A DNA stretch of 8,167 nt, from the NCBI GenBank assembly GCA_016199425.1, contig JACQGT010000250.1, forward strand, positions 1 to 8,167, written 5' to 3'. This DNA is from Chloroflexota bacterium (GTDB lineage Bacteria > Chloroflexota > Anaerolineae > Caldilineales > Caldilineaceae). A program made the position numbers and the translations under genes. Of the stretch, positions 5,898 through 8,167 are shown piece by piece (position 1 is the first letter of the stretch; every line of letters begins with the position of its first letter). Under the pieces are notes generated by a model. That model did no database searches and was not told the origin of the DNA. It saw nothing but the letters and a program-made list of their open reading frames with translations.

Positions 5898-6080
5898 TTT
5901 CGTATTGCGTATTGCGTATTTCGTAGGCAGTGACGTTGGCGGGGTGTTTGGGAGTTGGTGAGAAGTGAAACGTGAGGCAGGGCGGCGATTGGCGCTTTTC
6001 AGTGTCATCACTGCCGGGGAGCATTGAAAACCGCCTCAACCGCCACTACTTACGCAACACAAAATACGCAATACGCAGCC
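5898..6080. repeat. Composite heptad inverted repeat F (CGTATTG type) filling the spacer
   Basis: The left arm, directly after the stop codon, is CGTATTG CGTATTG CGTATTT CGTA (5901-5925). Bases 5906-5921 pair perfectly with 6062-6077 (16 bp), and CGTA (5922-5925) pairs with TACG (6051-6054), leaving a bulge of exactly 7 bases (6055-6061) in the right arm. Inside, GGCAGTGA (5926-5933) pairs with TCACTGCC (6008-6015). The interior carries GTGAAACGTGAGG (5965-5977), words of element B, and GGCGATTGGCG (5984-5994), words of element C. No open reading frame of note and no clear promoter is visible in this spacer. Confidence 0.82.
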
Positions 6081-6114
6081 CTACTCCACCATCATTGCTA
6101 CAGGAGGCGAGAGA

Positions 6115-6951
6115 ATGTTTGCTGACCAGACTGTCATCATCACCGGCGCGGGGCGGGGGATCGGCGCGGCCGCGGCCCGGATCTTTGCCGAACAGGGGGC
6201 GCGGGTAATCGTCAATGACCTGAACGCCGCACCCGCTGAGGAGACGGCCCACGCCATTGCCCAGACTGGCGGCCAGGCCATCGCCGTGGCGGGCAGCGTC
6301 ACCGACCCGGCTTTCCCGGACAAACTCATGCGCGCCGCGGTAGATGCCTTCGGCGCGATTCACGTGCTGGTCAACAACGCCGGCTACACCTGGGACGGGA
6401 TGATCCACAAGATGACCGACGAGCAGTGGCAGGTCATTGTGGACGTCCACGCCAGCGCGCCTTTTCGGATGATCCGGGCGGTTGCGCCCTATCTGCGCGA
6501 GCCGGCCCAGGCCGAGAAGGAGGCGGGCCAGCCCTTCAGCAACCGCTGTGTGGTGAATGTCTCGTCCACCTCCGGGCTGCACGGCAACATCGGCCAGGCC
6601 AACTACGCCACGGCCAAGATGGGCGTCGTCGGCCTGACCAAAACCGTTGCCAAAGAGTGGGGCTATCTGGGCATCCGCTGCAACGCGGTGGCCTTTGGCT
6701 ACGTTGACACCCGGCTGACCCGCACAAAGGAAGCCCAGGAAGAGGCCATCGAAATCGACGGCCACGAGATTGTCCTGGGCATCCCCCAAAAAGTGCGCGC
6801 CCTACTCGACGCCAACATCGAACAACGCATCCCCCTGGGCCGCGCCGCCAGCGCAGAGGAAGCAGCAGGCGGTATTGTGCTGATGGCGTCGCCCCTGGCG
6901 CGCTACATCACCGGCCACGTGCTGGAAGTGACAGGCGGGATGGGAATCTAA
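6115..6951 (+). CDS. SDR, MFE-2-like (3R)-hydroxyacyl-CoA dehydrogenase candidate
   Basis: A 278-residue NAD(P)-dependent SDR, somewhat longer than FabG. TGAGRGIG is at 10-17, Asp35 at the end of beta strand 2 suggests NAD(H), NNAG is at 87-90, Ser151 is in VVNVSSTSG, and Tyr164 and Lys168 are in YATAK. At the position of the usual catalytic Asn there is His112 (VDVHASAPF), which resembles the VH-x(2)-G context of eukaryotic MFE-2 dehydrogenase domains. The sequence also has an insert near 128-142 (acidic and Ala-rich) and a longer segment before the C-terminal YITGHVLEVTGGMGI. AGGAGG (6102-6107) is 7 bases before the ATG. The MaoC hydratase gene lies upstream, so the two may act in sequence on acyl-CoA. 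A FabG-like reductase in another pathway is the alternative. Confidence 0.88.
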   Translation: MFADQTVIITGAGRGIGAAAARIFAEQGARVIVNDLNAAPAEETAHAIAQTGGQAIAVAGSVTDPAFPDKLMRAAVDAFGAIHVLVNNAGYTWDGMIHKMTDEQWQVIVDVHASAPFRMIRAVAPYLREPAQAEKEAGQPFSNRCVVNVSSTSGLHGNIGQANYATAKMGVVGLTKTVAKEWGYLGIRCNAVAFGYVDTRLTRTKEAQEEAIEIDGHEIVLGIPQKVRALLDANIEQRIPLGRAASAEEAAGGIVLMASPLARYITGHVLEVTGGMGI

Positions 6952-6957
6952 GAATGG

Positions 6958-7015
6958 GGGATGATGAGATGATGGGATGATGCGCCAGTGCATCATCCCA
7001 TCATCTCATCATCCC
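6958..7015. repeat. Perfect 26-bp octad hairpin G (GATGATGG type)
   Basis: Bases 6958-6983 are exactly complementary to 6990-7015, 26 consecutive pairs, with the 6-base loop GCCAGT. The arm consists of GATGATGA, GATGATGG and GATGATG units; the variant GATGATGA is mirrored by TCATCATC in the other arm. It begins 6 bases after the TAA of the upstream SDR and ends 10 bases before the GGGAG ribosome site of the next. No T tract follows. Confidence 0.93.
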
Positions 7016-7037
7016 TTCCTACCGAGGGAGTTGCCAA

Positions 7038-7886
7038 ATGCGATCAGTTGTTATAACAGGCACCTCCACCGGCATCGGCAGGGCCTGCGCCCTGTGGATG
7101 GATCGGGCTGGCTGGCGGGTCTTTGCCGGCGTGCGCAAGGAGGCGGACGCGCAGCAGTTGCGCGCCGAGGCGTCGGAGCGGCTGACGCCCGTCTTTGTAG
7201 ACGTGACCGATGCTACGTCAATTGCGGCGATGGCCGCTGAGGTGAAGGCAGCGGTCGGCGACGACGGGCTGCACGGGCTGGTCAACAACGCGGGGATGGC
7301 CACGGGCGGGGTGTTGGAATTTGTGGAGCTGGCCGAACTGCGCCGGGTGTTGGAGGTGAACGTGACCGGCCAGCTCGCCGTGACTCAGCCCCTCATCCCC
7401 CTCCTGCGCCAGGCCAAAGGACGGATTGTGATGATGAGTTCGATTGCCGGGCGCAGCTCCACCCCGCTGCTCGGCCTCTACGCCGCGTCCAAACACGCGC
7501 TGGAAGCCCTGACCGACGCCCTGCGTCTGGAACTGCACCCCTGGGGGATTCAGGTCGTCTCCATCCAGCCAGGGACAATCGCCACGCCGATTTGGGGCAA
7601 AGCCCTCGCTTACGCCGAAGAGGTGGCCCCCACCTATCCGCCCGAAGCCCTGCGGCTCTATGGACCCCTCCTTGACGCGCTGTTCAATTCCCTGCGCAAG
7701 CGAACGGGCGGCGGAATCCCTGCGGAAGCAGTAGCCGAGGCGGTTCACCACGCGCTGACCGCGCCCACGCCCAAAACCCGCTACGTCGTCGGGCGCAGCG
7801 CCAAAATCCGTGTGTGGATCGAGCGCCTGCCCGACCGTCTGCGCGATCGGGTGATGCTGGGGCGGATGCCGAAGTACGGGGGCTAA
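7038..7886 (+). CDS. SDR oxidoreductase, retinol/17beta-hydroxysteroid dehydrogenase-like
   Basis: A 282-residue classical SDR. TGTSTGIG is at 7-14, a basic pair Arg33-Lys34 after beta strand 2 favours NADP(H), unlike the two upstream SDRs with Asp there. NNAG is at 83-86, Asn108 is in VNVTG, Ser135 is in MSSIAG, and Tyr148 and Lys152 are in YAASK. The C-terminal part (IQPGTIATPIW, then RYVVGRSAKIRVWIERLPDRLRDRV) matches the retinol-dehydrogenase-like branch, which acts on varied hydrophobic alcohols and ketones. GGGAG (7026-7030) is 7 bases before the ATG. It is the last gene of the row and is followed by tandem GC-rich repeats. No specific substrate can be assigned. Confidence 0.92.
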   Translation: MRSVVITGTSTGIGRACALWMDRAGWRVFAGVRKEADAQQLRAEASERLTPVFVDVTDATSIAAMAAEVKAAVGDDGLHGLVNNAGMATGGVLEFVELAELRRVLEVNVTGQLAVTQPLIPLLRQAKGRIVMMSSIAGRSSTPLLGLYAASKHALEALTDALRLELHPWGIQVVSIQPGTIATPIWGKALAYAEEVAPTYPPEALRLYGPLLDALFNSLRKRTGGGIPAEAVAEAVHHALTAPTPKTRYVVGRSAKIRVWIERLPDRLRDRVMLGRMPKYGG

Positions 7887-7890
7887 ATTC

Positions 7891-8167
7891 TCGCGCCCAT
7901 CGCTCCCGCGTGGGCGCTCCCCCCGGACGCTCCGCGTCCCCAGCGCCGCCCCGCCGACCCGGACGCAGAGCGTCCTGCCGCCGTTCCCACGCAGGAGCGA
8001 TGGGAACGAGGAATAATCTTGCACCCACGCTCCGGCGTGGGCGCTCCCCCGGACGCTCCGCGTCCCCCTCCCCGCTCTCTCCTCCAGCAACCCGGACGCA
8101 GAGCGTCCTGCCGCCGTTCCCACGCAGGAGCGATGGGAACGAGGAAATAATCTTGCACCCACGCTCC
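7891..8167. repeat. Tandem GC-rich repeat units of about 130 bp with conserved hairpins
   Basis: Two units and the start of a third are visible. Equivalent points are spaced 127 bases (GCGCTCC at 7914 and 8041), 133 bases (GTTCCCACGCAGGAGCG at 7983 and 8116) and 134-135 bases (TTGCACCCACGCTCC near 8019 and 8153). Each unit carries small hairpins: CCCACGC/GCGTGGG (8024-8041), GGACGC-TCC-GCGTCC (7925-7939, 8051-8065), GGACGC-AGA-GCGTCC (7961-7975, 8094-8108) and GTTCCCACGC/GCG-TGGGAAC (7983-8007, 8116-8140). Length differences are concentrated between the second and third hairpins. No convincing coding frame exists here. The array begins 5 bases after the last stop codon and continues beyond the window. 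Confidence 0.88.

Noticed and set aside
6024..6052. Possible promoter TTGAAA ... TACTTA before the SDR at 6115
   Set aside because: The -10 match is poor and both boxes fall within the repeat structure of element F.
6958..7020. Intrinsic terminator at the 26-bp hairpin (and at the other heptad hairpins)
   Set aside because: No T run follows any of these stems, so they were recorded as repeats; Rho-independent termination is not supported by sequence.
7218..8162. Minus-strand frame over the last SDR and the right-end repeats
   Set aside because: It is a shadow of the SDR and translates the tandem repeat; no domain is recognisable.
7891..8167. CRISPR array
   Set aside because: Units are about 130 bp with several internal hairpins and near-identical sequence throughout; there are no short repeats separated by unique spacers and no cas genes.

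Overview
The window reads as a GC-rich bacterial chromosome segment. The partial membrane protein, the glycine-cleavage proteins and the repeat-filled spacers suggest Chloroflexota (Anaerolineae or Caldilineae relatives). That placement is inference from protein style; no marker gene is present.

Layout. A divergent promoter pair lies near 419-489. To the left (minus strand, running off the window) is a multi-pass membrane protein, apparently transcribed leaderless. To the right is a long leader with a tandem glycine riboswitch (521-699) whose second P1 helix overlaps a strong intrinsic terminator (698-738). The leader also holds a perfect 16-bp palindrome (785-818) before gcvT (843-1937). gcvH (2085-2483) follows, and 21 bases later comes a lipoprotein solute-binding protein (2505-3782). 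No gcvP and no ABC permease or ATPase genes are in the window. The remaining genes are all on the plus strand: a KynB-type cyclase/arylformamidase (3859-4512), a classical SDR (4565-5329), a MaoC-type hydratase (5427-5897), an SDR resembling the (3R)-hydroxyacyl-CoA dehydrogenase half of MFE-2 (6115-6951), and a retinol-dehydrogenase-like SDR (7038-7886). The right end is a tandem array of about 130-bp GC-rich units carrying small hairpins (7891-8167).

How the genes fit together. The T and H proteins act with a P protein encoded elsewhere and dihydrolipoyl dehydrogenase to oxidise glycine, and glycine switches the operon on. MaoC plus the second SDR could perform hydration and oxidation in an (R)-specific beta-oxidation-like sequence, a split version of MFE-2. 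The substrates of the SDRs and of the solute-binding protein cannot be read from sequence.

Most unusual feature. Six spacers between plus-strand genes (all except the 21-base gcvH-SBP gap) contain a long inverted repeat whose arms are themselves degenerate tandem repeats of 7 bases (8 in two cases). The repeat word usually differs from spacer to spacer. Variant repeat units are mirrored in the opposite arm, and in two elements the arms differ by exactly one heptad. Two elements supply the stop codon of the upstream gene. This looks like a family of palindromic short-tandem-repeat elements, comparable in period to the heptanucleotide STRRs of cyanobacteria, and it is the main candidate here for something undescribed.
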